Of a DNA stretch of 64,000 nt, positions 63,999-64,000 are shown piece after piece. A model generated the notes under the pieces. It was given only the letters and a program-made list of their open reading frames with translations, searched no databases and was not told where the DNA came from. Every line of letters starts with the position of its first letter. Within the stretch, counting starts at the first letter, position 1. The DNA comes from Cordilura impudica (lineage: Eukaryota; Arthropoda; Insecta; Diptera; Scathophagidae), in contig OY821520.1 in the NCBI GenBank assembly GCA_963682025.1, forward strand, positions 236,788,364 through 236,852,363, in the 5' to 3' direction. The position numbers and the translations under genes are program-made.

Positions 63999-64000
63999 TC

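Overview
This is eukaryotic, strongly AT-rich DNA from what looks like a higher dipteran fly (inference). The grounds are two protein-coding loci with GT-AG introns (62-63 bp in one, about 20.3 kb in the other), many copies of a repeat with an internal (GTCY)n/(GGAC)n tract like the dipteran mini-me/DINE-1 elements, a DD41D 'rosa'-type mariner, Jockey-like, hAT, Tc1, Helitron and Transib elements, and glucose-dehydrogenase-like GMC oxidoreductases. No rRNA, tRNA, CRISPR or prokaryotic operon was seen.

Region 1 (1-20.8 kb) is one small host gene. A signal-peptide exon (88-319) joins in matching phase to a terminal exon (20635-20780). The intron between them holds a 2.9-kb array of the heptamer AAAAATT, a 2.66-kb DNA transposon with long terminal inverted repeats (TIRs), an 8-bp target-site duplication (TSD) and a spliced transposase, mini-me fragments, a broken RAG1/Transib-type transposase, and a Jockey-like non-LTR retrotransposon whose ORF2 is split by an apparently intact mariner.

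Region 2 (20.8-34 kb) is a nest of mobile elements: a Tc1 remnant split by a foldback/MULE-like element with a FLYWCH zinc-finger fragment and a 9-bp TSD; a TIR element split by a 3.3-kb Transib transposon whose ends read CACAGTG, 22-23 bp spacer, GCAAAAATC (the RAG signal layout) with a CGTCG TSD; direct repeats, a degenerate ~180-bp tandem repeat, a Helitron and a palindromic MITE.

Region 3 (34-64 kb) carries three same-strand GMC oxidoreductase genes (629, 631 and 631 aa), each with one short intron. Genes 2 and 3 lie in a segmental duplication (about 41.97-48.91 and 57.55-64.0 kb). The two copies act as each other's empty sites and reveal a 2066-bp LTR-like insertion, a 492-bp PIF/Harbinger-type MITE and an 800-bp mini-me insertion. 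Gene 2 looks mosaic: mostly like gene 3, but like gene 1 across about 0.5 kb of exon 2. Between them are a second AAAAATT array, Tc1 remnants, a 4.6-kb Transib-like element with ~1.46-kb inverted arms, and a broken hAT transposase.

The most notable theme is three RAG1-related sequences in one window, two of them with CACAGTG ends still bounded by recognisable target duplications. Edges of old repeats are approximate; family assignments were made by eye from motifs, without database searches.
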